Assembly (NCBI GenBank): GCA_905233565.1
Contig: CAJOCL010000001.1
Location: forward strand, 157,101-221,100
Direction: 5' to 3'
DNA length: 64,000 nucleotides
DNA from: an uncultured Synergistales bacterium
GTDB lineage: Bacteria; Synergistota; Synergistia; Synergistales; Aminobacteriaceae
Part shown: positions 45,258-54,046 of the stretch, one piece after another
How the letters are laid out: each line of letters starts with the position of its first letter
How positions within the stretch are numbered: position 1 is the stretch's first letter
Translations under genes and position numbers: made by a program
The notes under the pieces: generated by a model
The model's input: only the letters and a program-made list of their open reading frames with translations
Database searches by the model: none
What the model was told of the DNA's origin: nothing

Positions 45258-45866
45258 CTACTTTGAGTACAACTCGACCGCAAGTATTTCTGTTACGTCA
45301 ATAGGCAGTTCCTCGCGCATAGGCTCGCGTACAAGTTTCGCGCTGAACTGTGCTTTATCCGTCTCAAGATACGGGACATTGAACGACGCAAGGCCGTTGA
45401 AATTCGCATCAATCAGGGGATTAGTGCGTGTTTTTTCCTTGAGCGTTATTACGTCATTGACTTTTACGCCGTATGAAGGAATATCGACTTTTGAACCGTT
45501 CACGAGAATATGACCGTGTGTTACGAGCTGCCTTGCCTGACGGATTGAACGCGCAAAGCCTGTCCTGTAAACAAGATTATCAAGCCTGCATTCAAGAGCC
45601 TTCAAGAGCGCAACGCCTGTCATTTCGTCGCTTTTGCTTGCCTCGCTGAAGTAACGTGCAAACTGACGCTCAAGTATTCCGTAATAAGCCTTAATCTTCT
45701 GTTTTTCCAAGAGCTGAAGTCCGTACTGTGAGACTTTCTGCCCCATACGTGCCGCCGAATTTGTATTCTTTTTTGAATCCGTGCGCTTCAATGCTTTCGG
45801 GTGTCCGCAGACATTAACGCCGAGATGACGGCATAATTTGAATCGAGGTTCCCTACGTGTTGCCAT
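45258..45866 (-). CDS. rpsD: 30S ribosomal protein S4
   Basis: Primary rRNA-binding protein of the small subunit with 202 residues. The start [16 protein letters not shown] is preceded by GGGAGTG; the track's earlier start adds 32 non-homologous residues. The S4 RNA-binding domain '[42 protein letters not shown]' is clear. Two N-terminal cysteines (CRHLGVNVC) remain of the four-cysteine zinc site of some S4 proteins. It stands apart from the usual S13-S11-S4-rpoA cluster. Confidence 0.95.
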   Translation of the reverse strand: MATRREPRFKLCRHLGVNVCGHPKALKRTDSKKNTNSAARMGQKVSQYGLQLLEKQKIKAYYGILERQFARYFSEASKSDEMTGVALLKALECRLDNLVYRTGFARSIRQARQLVTHGHILVNGSKVDIPSYGVKVNDVITLKEKTRTNPLIDANFNGLASFNVPYLETDKAQFSAKLVREPMREELPIDVTEILAVELYSK

Positions 45867-45946
45867 GAAAATTAAAACACTCCCTAAAGTAATATTTTTT
45901 TCATATTTTGTTGAGTTTATCACCGGCTTCTGAAAATGTAAAGTTT

Positions 45947-46486
45947 TCAGACATTGCGCCACAATGTAAGCATAAATTCAATGAAACTTTTAACCGTGAA
46001 AGTTCTGACTATAAATGCAATAAATGATATACCGACGCAGCACAGGACGAAATTTTTTTCCCCTCTGCTCATTTCGCCGATTTTCTTTGACATATGAAAA
46101 ACGTGCATCCCGACACTTCTCTTCCATGGGATCAAAAAAGGAACCGTACCGCACCAGGCATCCTCGAGAATATGCAGAACGCAGCCCATAAGCCAAAATC
46201 CGGCGCATGCCCAGACATCAAAGTGAGCGTTACGGCCGTCGACAAGTACTGACAATCTCGGCACTATCCAGCCCGAACGCTGAAAGCATACGCAGGCCAT
46301 TAACAGCCACGGAATAAACCAGTGTGTATAACGTCTGTGATACCTGTTACGTCTTTTTCCGAAAAATACATATTCCGATGAGTCCGGGAACGTGCTGCCT
46401 AAAAAACTGAATGTTGCCGCCAACGGCGACCCCGTAGCACCGATTACAAATGCAAATGTTGATAATCTGTGTCCTTTACCTGTCAT
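45947..46486 (-). CDS. YdjM-like membrane-bound metal-dependent hydrolase
   Basis: Integral membrane protein of 179 residues. The conserved polar motifs are those of the YdjM/DUF457 family of membrane metal-dependent hydrolases: '[16 protein letters not shown]', '[10 protein letters not shown]', '[11 protein letters not shown]', '[18 protein letters not shown]' and 'GMHVFHMS'. Several helices lie between them. The physiological substrate is not known. It sits 12 bp after znuB in the same direction, so it may be cotranscribed with the metal transporter. Confidence 0.8.
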   Translation of the reverse strand: MTGKGHRLSTFAFVIGATGSPLAATFSFLGSTFPDSSEYVFFGKRRNRYHRRYTHWFIPWLLMACVCFQRSGWIVPRLSVLVDGRNAHFDVWACAGFWLMGCVLHILEDAWCGTVPFLIPWKRSVGMHVFHMSKKIGEMSRGEKNFVLCCVGISFIAFIVRTFTVKSFIEFMLTLWRNV

Positions 46487-46498
46487 TTTTCTTAAATC

Positions 46499-47305
46499 TC
46501 ACTTTTTCAATCTCACAACTCTCGCAATTATTAATATCATCGTATTCATTAATATAACACCTGCACCGGCCGGAATATTGAATATAAACGAGGCAATCAG
46601 GCCAAAAACAAAAGCAATGAATGATATTATGCCCGACATTATGACCAATGAACGGAAGCCGGAAGCGATAATTTTAGCCGTTACTGCCGGAAGTATTATA
46701 ACGCCCGAGATTAAAAGGGTGCCTGTTAATTTCATTCCCGCAACAACGATCATTGCGGTTAAAACTGAAATTATAAGCTGGTAAAACGCCGTATTTATTC
46801 CCAGTGAACGCGCATAATCTTCATTGTAAGTGATTAAAAACAGCCTGTTATAAAGCACTATAAAAACAGATATGACTATGAACGACAAAATCACAGACAG
46901 CAATAAATCATTTTCAGTAACTGCAAGAACGCTGCCGAACAGGTAAGAACTCATGTTTGAGGCTGTCCCCGTCAGCGATGATACTGCTATTCCTGCTGCA
47001 AGTGCCGAAGATGACGCTGCAGCTATTGCTATATCACCTGCAGTTTTGTATTTTCTGCTCACGAACATGATAACGAATGACGCAATAAATACTGACGGCG
47101 CGGCAACATACATGGCCGGAATTTTCAGGGCTGATGATAACGACAGAGACGCGAAGCCGATTTCAGATAATCCGTGACCGATTAAAGAATAATGCTTTAA
47201 CACTAAAATTACTCCCAAGACGGAGGCACACACGGATATTAACGAACCTGCTATTAAAGCCCTGTAAACAAAAGGATAAGACAGCAAGTCAATAACTTCA
47301 TTCAT
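46499..47305 (-). CDS. znuB: Zn/Mn ABC transporter permease (ZnuB type)
   Basis: Membrane permease of a metal ABC-3 family importer, 268 residues and about eight to nine helices. The start 'MNEVIDLLSYPFVYRALIAGSLISVCASVLGVILVLKHYSLIGHGLSEI' is typical of ZnuB/MntB/TroC, and 'GVIILPAVTAKI' is conserved near the end. It directly abuts znuC. Zinc or manganese cannot be told apart from the permease. Confidence 0.92.
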   Translation of the reverse strand: MNEVIDLLSYPFVYRALIAGSLISVCASVLGVILVLKHYSLIGHGLSEIGFASLSLSSALKIPAMYVAAPSVFIASFVIMFVSRKYKTAGDIAIAAASSSALAAGIAVSSLTGTASNMSSYLFGSVLAVTENDLLLSVILSFIVISVFIVLYNRLFLITYNEDYARSLGINTAFYQLIISVLTAMIVVAGMKLTGTLLISGVIILPAVTAKIIASGFRSLVIMSGIISFIAFVFGLIASFIFNIPAGAGVILMNTMILIIARVVRLKK

Positions 47306-47935
47306 TTATTGTATTGAAATCCTCCCGCCTGAAATTTTTATTATCCGCCCTTCAGATATTCCGTCAATGTCTGAAATATCGTGAGTTACCATTACGACCG
47401 CGCAGCCTCCTGATAATATATTCCTTATTACGTTGAATAAAACCTCGTGGCTCTGGGCATCAAGACCTGCGCAGGGTTCATCAAGCAATAATAATTCAGG
47501 ATTTCCGCAGATTGCGCGCGCAAGAAAAACGCGCCTCAATTGACCGCCTGAAAGTGTCCTGATTTCTTTATCTGCGAGATCATATATTCCAAGTTCCTTC
47601 ATGGCCGTTAAAGCCCGTTCAGTGTCATCATGAGTGTAAAATAATTTTCCGTGCCTCTGAGTTCCCGTTATGACGATCTCAAACGCCCTTGCAGGAAAAT
47701 CCCTGTCAGCATCTTCATACTGCGGAACATATGACATTTTGCCGGTACGTTCAAGGCTTCCCGAACTTAGCGGCAGTAATCCGGCAATAGCTTTAATGAG
47801 CGTTGATTTTCCCGAACCGTTAGAACCCGTAATAAAAATCATTTCGCCTTCATTTGCTGTCATTGAAACGCCATTAACTGCCGTAACATCGCCGTATTTT
47901 ATTACGGCATTGGAAAGGCGTAATCTTTCAGTCAT
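47306..47935 (-). CDS. znuC: Zn/Mn ABC transporter ATP-binding protein (ZnuC type)
   Basis: ATPase of the importer. Walker A 'GSNGSGKSTLIKAI', Q-loop 'SYVPQYEDADRDFPARAFEIVITG', signature 'LSGGQLRRVFLARAI', Walker B 'LLLLDEPCAGLD' and the H-loop 'MVTHD' are all present. The start is ATG 47935 (MTERLRLSNAVIKYGDV) behind AGAGGCG, overlapping znuA by 8 bp; the track start lies 21 codons too early. 209 residues. Confidence 0.93.
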   Translation of the reverse strand: MTERLRLSNAVIKYGDVTAVNGVSMTANEGEMIFITGSNGSGKSTLIKAIAGLLPLSSGSLERTGKMSYVPQYEDADRDFPARAFEIVITGTQRHGKLFYTHDDTERALTAMKELGIYDLADKEIRTLSGGQLRRVFLARAICGNPELLLLDEPCAGLDAQSHEVLFNVIRNILSGGCAVVMVTHDISDIDGISEGRIIKISGGRISIQ

Positions 47936-48761
47936 GTAACGCCTCTTTAATATTTCTGTAATTCTCGCGCATAATGTCTGTAAACTTAACCGAATCATCA
48001 GGGAGGTTATGACCCGTCCAGAAAGTCAGAATATCCGCGCCGGTCTCGCTGCTTATTGAGCGTAAAATCTGAGTAACTCCGCCGTAATCCGCGAAAATAT
48101 AGCGCGTCCCGTGTTCACGTATGTATCTCATGACTTCGGCCATGCGCCTCAATGAAGGCTCATTCTCACCGTCATATGCACTGACGTATTCAAAACCGTA
48201 ACGCCTCATGAAATAGCCGCCCGAAAATTCACCCGCAAAAACTAAAGCAATGTTATTTTTTTTCATGTTCATGAAATCATCATCAATTTTCTGAAGTTCT
48301 GAACAGTAAATTTCTGCGTTTTCCCTGTAAATCTCAGCGTTGCCAGAATCTGCACTGCACAAGCCCGTTAATATGTTCATGACCATTTTTTGAGCCAGCG
48401 ACAAATCAAGCCATATATGAGGATCGTTATCAGTAAGCGCGATATTTTCAGAAGCGTCAATTATCAGGGTTTCAGAAAGTGATGAAGATATTTTTTCCGC
48501 CCATTGTTCCATATATTTACCCGTGAATATGAAAACGTCAGAATCGTTCAGTGCCTTAATTTCCATAGGCGACGGCTCATAATCATGAGGTTCAACGCCC
48601 GGACGGATCAATAATTTAACGTCTGCTAGATTTCCCGTTATTGACCGCGCGAAGTCATAAACCGGGTACATACTGCAAATAACTGAAATGTTGGCAAACG
48701 CGCCTGATGCTGTGAGTGAAAATGCTGCAAGAAAAATTATTGTTTTTAATCTAAATTTCAT
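47928..48761 (-). CDS. znuA: Zn/Mn-binding periplasmic protein (ZnuA type)
   Basis: Substrate-binding protein of 277 residues with a signal peptide (LAAFSLTASGAFA). Metal-ligand motifs of cluster A-I binding proteins are visible: 'GVEPHDYEPSP' with the first His, 'DPHIWLDLSLAQKM' with the second, a Glu near 'FAGEFSGGYFMRRYG' and a late Asp. The usual long His-rich loop of ZnuA is absent, so zinc versus manganese is open. In 'FAGEFSGGYF' the position that is often His is Glu. It is first in the znuA-znuC-znuB operon and diverges from cobU. Confidence 0.9.
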   Translation of the reverse strand: MKFRLKTIIFLAAFSLTASGAFANISVICSMYPVYDFARSITGNLADVKLLIRPGVEPHDYEPSPMEIKALNDSDVFIFTGKYMEQWAEKISSSLSETLIIDASENIALTDNDPHIWLDLSLAQKMVMNILTGLCSADSGNAEIYRENAEIYCSELQKIDDDFMNMKKNNIALVFAGEFSGGYFMRRYGFEYVSAYDGENEPSLRRMAEVMRYIREHGTRYIFADYGGVTQILRSISSETGADILTFWTGHNLPDDSVKFTDIMRENYRNIKEALHD

Positions 48762-48807
48762 TAATATAACATGTCCTGAAGAAAAATTTTAAGTTATTAT
48801 ATCAGAG

Positions 48808-49329
48808 ATGTTTATTTTCATTTCCGGTGAAGAGAGAAGCGGAAAAAGTTATTATGCTGAAAAAAGGCTTTCTGAACTTTCGGGCAGTCCTAAAATCTAT
48901 ATCGCAGCCGCAAAAATTTATGATGACGAAATGAGGGAACGCGTTAAAAATCATCAGGAAATGCGGAAAGATAAAGGCTTCATTACAATTGAATGCCCGT
49001 GTAATTTAGGCAGCGTTAAAATTCCGAAAGATTCAGCAGTCTTGATTGAAAGCCTGACTTTGTGGACAGCTAATGAAATGTTCACGGATGACGGCATAAA
49101 GCCGTGTAATTATGTAATTTCAAAGATATATCATGATTTCATGAACATATTTGAGCGTTCATGTAATATTATTCTTGTCGCTGATGATATATTTTCTGAC
49201 GGGGTTAAATACGGTTCTGAAACTGAAAAATATATCAGGCTGCTTGCTGAAATGCACATAAAATTTGCGTCAATAGCCGATGAAGTAATCGAATGCGTTT
49301 CGGGATTATATATAGCTTATAAAAAATAA
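48808..49329 (+). CDS. cobU: Adenosylcobinamide kinase/guanylyltransferase (CobU)
   Basis: Nucleotide-loop assembly in cobalamin synthesis and salvage: phosphorylates adenosylcobinamide and adds GMP. The P-loop is 'ISGEERSGKSYYAEK', then 'IYIAAAKIYDDEMRERVKNHQEMRKDKGFITIECP' carries the family's 'H..R' motif. The 173 residues are normal. No other cobalamin gene is nearby. The start is ATG, with no strong ribosome binding site. The sequence is divergent from E. coli CobU but the motifs are clear. Confidence 0.88.
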   Translation: MFIFISGEERSGKSYYAEKRLSELSGSPKIYIAAAKIYDDEMRERVKNHQEMRKDKGFITIECPCNLGSVKIPKDSAVLIESLTLWTANEMFTDDGIKPCNYVISKIYHDFMNIFERSCNIILVADDIFSDGVKYGSETEKYIRLLAEMHIKFASIADEVIECVSGLYIAYKK

Positions 49330-49379
49330 ATTATTAAATTATAATGAGCATGATAAATTAATTTTTGAAAATGTAAAAC

Positions 49380-49910
49380 ATGAATGAGCGTTCAGAATTA
49401 AATTTCAAAGTGAATAACAGTGATGAAGCTTCCGATTATGAAAAACTTATCGGCCAGATTTTGACGAGGGTTAATCAGTTATCCCCGTCAGGTTTTGAAC
49501 AGCTCATTACGGATTTATTAATACGAATGGGCTACGAAGTTTACAGGAACGCCCAGAGAAGGAACAGCTTTTCAGCAATTCAGGGAATAATAATCGAGGA
49601 CAGGCCGGGTTACAATCCGATTTACATTCAGACAAGAAAACTTGAAAAAGGCAGCATAATAACAAGCTGGAACATGCAGAGCTTCGGCGATGCAATCGAA
49701 CGCAAGGCAGGGCGCGGACTTTTGGCGACGAACGCAAATTTTTCAAAGCCCGCACAGGATTACGCAAAGAAAAAGCATATTATCTTAATTGACGGGCATA
49801 TACTGGCACGTTTGATGATAGTGCATAATTTCTGCGTAAACGTCAGGGAAGTTGTCGAAATAAAATCGCTTGACCCTGCAGCATTCAAAGATTATGAAAA
49901 TCAACGCTGA
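49380..49910 (+). CDS. Mrr-like restriction endonuclease-fold protein, probably inactive
   Basis: The 176 residues follow the Mrr catalytic-domain layout: 'SPSGFEQLITDLLIRMGYEV', a central strand pair, 'RGLLATNANFSKPAQDYA' and 'IILIDGHILARLM'. The catalytic motifs are altered. The usual DGGIDG is 'SFSAIQG', replacing the acidic residue, and QAKR is 'QTRK', replacing the lysine. The protein is therefore likely a DNA-binding pseudo-nuclease. No methyltransferase or other defence gene is adjacent. The 3' end overlaps glf by 10 bp on the opposite strand. Confidence 0.75.
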   Translation: MNERSELNFKVNNSDEASDYEKLIGQILTRVNQLSPSGFEQLITDLLIRMGYEVYRNAQRRNSFSAIQGIIIEDRPGYNPIYIQTRKLEKGSIITSWNMQSFGDAIERKAGRGLLATNANFSKPAQDYAKKKHIILIDGHILARLMIVHNFCVNVREVVEIKSLDPAAFKDYENQR

Positions 49911-51013
49911 TTAAAAATCTTATCAGAAAGTTCAAGGGCTTTCAAAGCTGCCGTATCCATATCATAATATTTATACTCACCGAGACGGCCTGCAAAAATT
50001 ATGTCCGGGCATTTTCCGCGTGCAAGTTCCCTGTAACTCTCGTAAATTGCGTTATTCTTTTCATTATTAACGGGGTAATAAGGCTCATCACCGCGCTTCC
50101 ATTCGGAAGGAAATTCACGGCTGATAACAGTTCCTTTTGTTTCGAGATTCAAGTAGAAGTGCTTATGTTCAACGCTCCTCATGTAAGGTACGCTTTTATC
50201 AGTCCAGTTTACTACGGCGTTCCCCTGAAAATTATCAGTGTCCGTCATGATTTCATGCTCAAATCTCAAAGTTCTGTATTCAAGGTGGCCGAGAGAATAA
50301 TCGAAATATTCATCAATCTGCCCCGTGTATATTATATTTTCTGCAATTCCCTGAAGTTCATTTCTGTTTTTGCAAAAATCGCAGTTGAGCCTTACTTCAC
50401 AGCCTTCTAACATTTTTTCAATAATTTTCGTGAAGCCGTCAACGGGTATTCCCTGATACAGCGCGTCAAAATAATTATTGTCATATTTGAACCTTACGGG
50501 CAGCCTTTTTATTATGAATGCAGGAAGTTCGTTGCATGGCCGCCCCCATTGTTTTTCGGTGTATTCTTTTATCAAGCGTTCGTAAATGTCAATTCCAACG
50601 AGGCTTATTGCCTGTTCCTCAAGATTTTTAGGCTCTTTGATTCCGGCCATGCGCCTTTGTTCGTCAATTTTAGCCTTTGCCTCTTCAGGAGTTTTTACGC
50701 CCCACATTTTGTTGAAAGTGTACATGCTGAACGGGAGGGAATATATTTCACCCTTGTAATTTGCTATCGGTGAATTGGTGTACCTGTTGAAGACGGCAAA
50801 ATCATTCATGTAATCCCAGACTCTTTTGCTGTTCGTGTGGAATATATGTGCGCCGTACATGTGAACTTGAATATTAATTATATTTTCGGTGTATATATTT
50901 CCGCCTGCGTGGCTGCGTTTGTCTATGACTAATACGGATTTCCCGCGCTTCTTTGCCTCGTGTGAAAATACTGCACCCGTTAAACCTGAACCGACAATAA
51001 GATAATCGTACAT
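49901..51013 (-). CDS. glf: UDP-galactopyranose mutase
   Basis: FAD-dependent interconversion of UDP-galactopyranose and UDP-galactofuranose, used in surface glycans. The 370 residues show the FAD motif 'YLIVGSGLTGAVFSHEAKKRG', 'DKRSHAGGNIYTE', 'YGAHIFHTNSKRVWDYM', 'YTEKQWGRP' and the C-terminal 'FAGRLGEYKYYDMDTAAL'. No glycosyltransferases lie next to it, so the glycan it serves is encoded elsewhere. The start is an ATG after GGAAAAATC. Confidence 0.96.
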   Translation of the reverse strand: MYDYLIVGSGLTGAVFSHEAKKRGKSVLVIDKRSHAGGNIYTENIINIQVHMYGAHIFHTNSKRVWDYMNDFAVFNRYTNSPIANYKGEIYSLPFSMYTFNKMWGVKTPEEAKAKIDEQRRMAGIKEPKNLEEQAISLVGIDIYERLIKEYTEKQWGRPCNELPAFIIKRLPVRFKYDNNYFDALYQGIPVDGFTKIIEKMLEGCEVRLNCDFCKNRNELQGIAENIIYTGQIDEYFDYSLGHLEYRTLRFEHEIMTDTDNFQGNAVVNWTDKSVPYMRSVEHKHFYLNLETKGTVISREFPSEWKRGDEPYYPVNNEKNNAIYESYRELARGKCPDIIFAGRLGEYKYYDMDTAALKALELSDKIFNQR

Positions 51014-51107
51014 GATTTTTCCTTTTCTTAATTATAATTAAAGTTAAAATAAGCTGATGATATAATTTTGTCAAATTCCAGGTTATTTATCGAGGGGGAA
51101 AAATTTT

Positions 51108-52334
51108 ATGCCGTTACACATAGTTACTGAAGCAGAAAGGTGCCTTCAGTGCAAAAAGCCTTTATGTCAGGAGGGCTGCCCTGTTCACACGCCCATACCG
51201 CAGGTTATACAACTTTTCAAAGAACATAAATTAATGGAGGCAGGCGAGATATTATTCAGGAATAACCCGTTATCGCTTGTCTGTTCTGCCGTCTGCAACC
51301 ACGCGAAGCAATGCGCAGGACACTGCATCAGGGGACGGAAAGACAGCCCCGTACATTTTTCAAGCATAGAGAATTATATTTCAGATATGTATCTTGACCG
51401 TATGCACGCTTCAGTGCCGTTAAAGAGGGTTGACAAAAAAGTCGCCGTAATCGGTGCCGGCCCTGCAGGGATAACAGTAGCCGTAACTCTTGCCCTTGAG
51501 GGTTATCACGTAACAATATTTGAATGGAAGAGCAAAATCGGCGGTGTAATGCAGTACGGTATACCTGAGTTCAGGCTTCCGAAAAGCATTCTTGACCGCT
51601 ACGAAAAGAGGCTCGAGGAAATGGGCGTTCAGATACGGTTAAACGCAACAATAGGCAGTGTCCTCATGATTGATGATTTGTTCCGTGACGGTTACGACTG
51701 TGTTTTTGTCGGAACGGGCGCGGAAAGGCCGAGAACGCTCGGAATAAGGGGCGAAAGTTTAGGGAATGTTCATTTTGCCATGAATTACCTTGCTAACCCG
51801 AAGGCTCATCACTTGGGACATAAAGTAGCAGTTATAGGCGTTGGCAACGCGGCTATGGATGTTGCGCGTACGGCACTCAGGAACGGCACCCACTCAGTTA
51901 TTTTATACGCAATGGGAAAAGAGATCGCGGCTAGTTCAAGCGAAGTTGCATATGCGGAACTTGACGGCGCGGAAATTCAAACGGGTATGCAGGTTCAGGA
52001 AATTACGGAAGAAGGGCCGGTGTTCTGCAGGACTATATACGGCGAAAATGATGAGATTATAGGCCATGAGGACGAGAGAATACAGGTTCACGCGGACTCA
52101 ACTATAATATCAATAAGCCAGATTCCCAGAGGCAAACTTGTAAGGACTACAAGCGGATTGACGGCTTCAGAAAACGGGCTTTTAATTGTTGACGAAAATT
52201 ACATGACGACAAGAAGGGGCGTTTTCGCTGCCGGCGATGTAATTACGGGAGCAAAAACTGTAGTACATGCCGTTGAAGGGGCAAAGAAAGCGGCTCAGTC
52301 AATGATTAAATTCATGAACGAAAATAATCAATAA
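51108..52334 (+). CDS. GltD/NfnB-like NAD(P)H-FAD oxidoreductase
   Basis: The 408 residues start with an iron-sulphur region 'CLQCKKPLCQEGCPVHTPIPQ' and 'SAVCNHAKQCAGHCIRGRK'. The FAD motif 'VAVIGAGPAGITVAVTLA', the NAD(P) motif 'VAVIGVGNAAMDVARTAL' and the final 'GVFAAGDVITGAKTVVHAVEGAKKAA' follow. This is the architecture of glutamate synthase small subunit and of NfnB/SudA-type transhydrogenase subunits. It is somewhat shorter than GltD, and no gltB or nfnA is adjacent, so the partner is unclear. The gene is monocistronic with a good terminator after it. Confidence 0.88.
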   Translation: MPLHIVTEAERCLQCKKPLCQEGCPVHTPIPQVIQLFKEHKLMEAGEILFRNNPLSLVCSAVCNHAKQCAGHCIRGRKDSPVHFSSIENYISDMYLDRMHASVPLKRVDKKVAVIGAGPAGITVAVTLALEGYHVTIFEWKSKIGGVMQYGIPEFRLPKSILDRYEKRLEEMGVQIRLNATIGSVLMIDDLFRDGYDCVFVGTGAERPRTLGIRGESLGNVHFAMNYLANPKAHHLGHKVAVIGVGNAAMDVARTALRNGTHSVILYAMGKEIAASSSEVAYAELDGAEIQTGMQVQEITEEGPVFCRTIYGENDEIIGHEDERIQVHADSTIISISQIPRGKLVRTTSGLTASENGLLIVDENYMTTRRGVFAAGDVITGAKTVVHAVEGAKKAAQSMIKFMNENNQ

Positions 52335-52350
52335 AGCGTAAAATAATAAC

Positions 52351-52394
52351 CGTACACAAAAAAATTTGCATGTACGGTTAATTTTTATTATTAA
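52351..52394 (+). terminator. Terminator after the GltD-like gene
   Basis: AACCGTACA pairs perfectly with TGTACGGTT around a 14-base loop and is followed by AATTTTTATT. Confidence 0.85.
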
Positions 52395-52420
52395 ATAAAA
52401 TCACGGGTGATAAAAATACT

Positions 52421-53044
52421 ATGCTGACTCTGAATACAGCCAGTAAATCTGTTAAGGACTCCGCTAAAATTATTAAGGACGCAATCAGCAGAAGCAATGA
52501 TGATGAGATCAAAATACTTATCGGAGAGCCGGGCAGTGCTGAAAATATCAAGAAAATATTAGAATCTAACGGATTTAACGATATAATCCCTGAAGATGAT
52601 GACGGGGAATTATACATTACGGCCTCAAAAGTTCAAGTTAATCATGAAAATGTTAATCATGAACCTGCAGCATTAAGGCAGGCTGTAACTTCTGATTCAA
52701 TCCCTTCAAAAACGCCCGTTCCTTCAAGTACGGGTGTATTAATCTCATGCCGTAACAGGGAATATAATTCATCATTCATGAAAAAATTTTTATCATCACT
52801 TGTACAGTCCAATAACAAACCTGATGTTATCGGCCTGCTTGATTCAGCCGTTAAAATAGCGGCCTATAATTCGCCCCTGTGTACATTCCTGAAAAAACTA
52901 GAGGCTTCGGGAGTTCAGATACTTATTTCAGAGTCATGCTCAGACAGGCTTGGGATCGGAGGCGCAGCCGGTGCAGGGGTAATAACGGACATGAGCGAAA
53001 TAATAGACGAAGTATTTTCGTGCGGAAAGGTCATAAGCATATAA
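52421..53044 (+). CDS. YedF-like TusA/DsrE two-domain protein lacking the TusA cysteine
   Basis: The C-terminal half (about 105-205) matches the DsrE-like domain of YedF proteins linked to selenium metabolism: 'GVLISCRNREYNSSFMKKFL', 'VIGLLDSAVKIAAYNSP', 'SGVQILISESCSDRLGI' and 'GVITDMSEIIDEV'. The N-terminal 70 residues have the length and end pattern of a TusA domain ('ENIKKILESNGF...ELYITAS') but lack the CPxP motif. Their start reads 'TASKSVKDSAKIIKDAI'. Seven bases separate it from coaD. A role in sulphur or selenium transfer is uncertain; it may be regulatory. Confidence 0.75.
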   Translation: MLTLNTASKSVKDSAKIIKDAISRSNDDEIKILIGEPGSAENIKKILESNGFNDIIPEDDDGELYITASKVQVNHENVNHEPAALRQAVTSDSIPSKTPVPSSTGVLISCRNREYNSSFMKKFLSSLVQSNNKPDVIGLLDSAVKIAAYNSPLCTFLKKLEASGVQILISESCSDRLGIGGAAGAGVITDMSEIIDEVFSCGKVISI

Positions 53045-53050
53045 ACAAAA

Positions 53051-53536
53051 ATGAAAGTCAAGGCAGTATATCCGGGTTCATTTGACCCGATAACGAACGG
53101 TCATATATACATAGCCGAGAGGGCGGCGGCAGTCTTTGATGAAGTAATAGTGAGTGTTCTTGTCAACGAGCGCAAGACTTCGGCATTCAGCGTCAATGAA
53201 CGCTGCGAAATGGCCCGCGAAAGTCTTTCACACGTGAAAAATATCACCGTCGACAGCTTCAACGGCCTTTTAATTGATTACGTAAGACAGAAAAACGCAG
53301 GAGCCATTATCAGGGGATTACGAGCAATGAGCGATTTTGAATATGAATTTCAAATGGCCATGATGAACAGAAAACTTGCGCCTGAAATTGAGACATTCTT
53401 CATCGTTACTGACCCTAAATATTCATATGTATCAAGTTCAAGCGTCAGGGAAGTTTTTAATTTCGGCGGAACCGTCAAAGATTTAGTCCCCGACGGTGTC
53501 TATAATAAATTAATTGAGCGTTATTCAGTTCATTGA
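53051..53536 (+). CDS. coaD: Phosphopantetheine adenylyltransferase
   Basis: Penultimate step of coenzyme A synthesis: 4'-phosphopantetheine + ATP to dephospho-CoA. The 161 residues have the nucleotidyltransferase motif 'YPGSFDPITNGHIYIAERAA', 'IIRGLRAMSDFEYEFQMAMMN' and 'YSYVSSSSVREVFNFGGTVKDLVP'. Very typical. No clear ribosome binding site is seen, suggesting coupling to the upstream YedF-like gene. Confidence 0.97.
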   Translation: MKVKAVYPGSFDPITNGHIYIAERAAAVFDEVIVSVLVNERKTSAFSVNERCEMARESLSHVKNITVDSFNGLLIDYVRQKNAGAIIRGLRAMSDFEYEFQMAMMNRKLAPEIETFFIVTDPKYSYVSSSSVREVFNFGGTVKDLVPDGVYNKLIERYSVH

Positions 53537-53549
53537 AAGTCAATAAAAA

Positions 53550-53768
53550 TTATGCCGTAGCCATAATTGCTTCGGCGTTTTCTTTTTCCGGCATCTCGTC
53601 AAGGTCATAAATCTCAAGTCTCATGTGAATCTCATTCAGAGCCTTCATAGCCGCAGATACAGTCTCGGCAACCCGCTGACATTTTTCCACTACAGATTTA
53701 GCCTCAGCCCCTTGAGATTTCATGTACTCTTCGTAATCGTCCCATGTCTTTACATCTTCAATTTTCAT
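53550..53768 (-). CDS. Small protein, third gene of the toxin-antitoxin-like operon
   Basis: 72 residues, not recognised. It starts ATG in TAATG overlapping the previous stop, behind AGGTGTACAG. It is strongly helical and acidic at both ends ('MKIEDVKTWDDYEEYMKSQG', 'EIYDLDEMPEKENAEAIM'). The middle looks like an amphipathic helix. It ends 14 bp from the converging coaD stop. Confidence 0.65.
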   Translation of the reverse strand: MKIEDVKTWDDYEEYMKSQGAEAKSVVEKCQRVAETVSAAMKALNEIHMRLEIYDLDEMPEKENAEAIMATA

Positions 53769-54046
53769 TACTGTACACCTAAAATTTTTTCAGCCTCACT
53801 TAATGATATAAACTCCCTGCAGTCAGGGTCATTATCAATTTCATTTAACATCTGCAAATCTATATCATCAGGCTCCTCTTCAGGAATTGAATCCCAATCT
53901 TTCATTCCGCGCCCGAACTCATTAGAAATTATGCGCCAAAGCCTTAAAGTGTCATTCATGTTCATAACAGTTACTGCGCCTAGTATTCTTTCTTTGAGTG
54001 CATTCAATTTTGTCTGCCTCCGTTCTCGTTTATCCTTTGTAGACAT
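53768..54046 (-). CDS. Probable antitoxin-like small protein
   Basis: Up to 92 residues and acidic in the C-terminal half ('DWDSIPEEEPDDIDLQMLNEID'), with a helix 'LKERILGAVTVMNMNDTLRLWRIISNEF' near the N-terminus. The annotated ATG at 54046 overlaps the toxin gene but has GGAG right against it. A TTG 16 codons later has GGAGGCAGACAAAA at ideal spacing and is an alternative. The gene order is toxin first, then this gene. Assignment as antitoxin is from position and charge only. Confidence 0.6.
   Translation of the reverse strand: MSTKDKRERRQTKLNALKERILGAVTVMNMNDTLRLWRIISNEFGRGMKDWDSIPEEEPDDIDLQMLNEIDNDPDCREFISLSEAEKILGVQ

Noticed and set aside
45867-45962. 32-residue N-terminal extension of S4
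   Set aside because: S4 homology starts exactly at [10 protein letters not shown] with a good ribosome binding site; the extension is spurious.
48762-48807. Zur-type operator between znuA and cobU
   Set aside because: Only an imperfect TATAAC/GTTAT resemblance is present; it is too weak to call.
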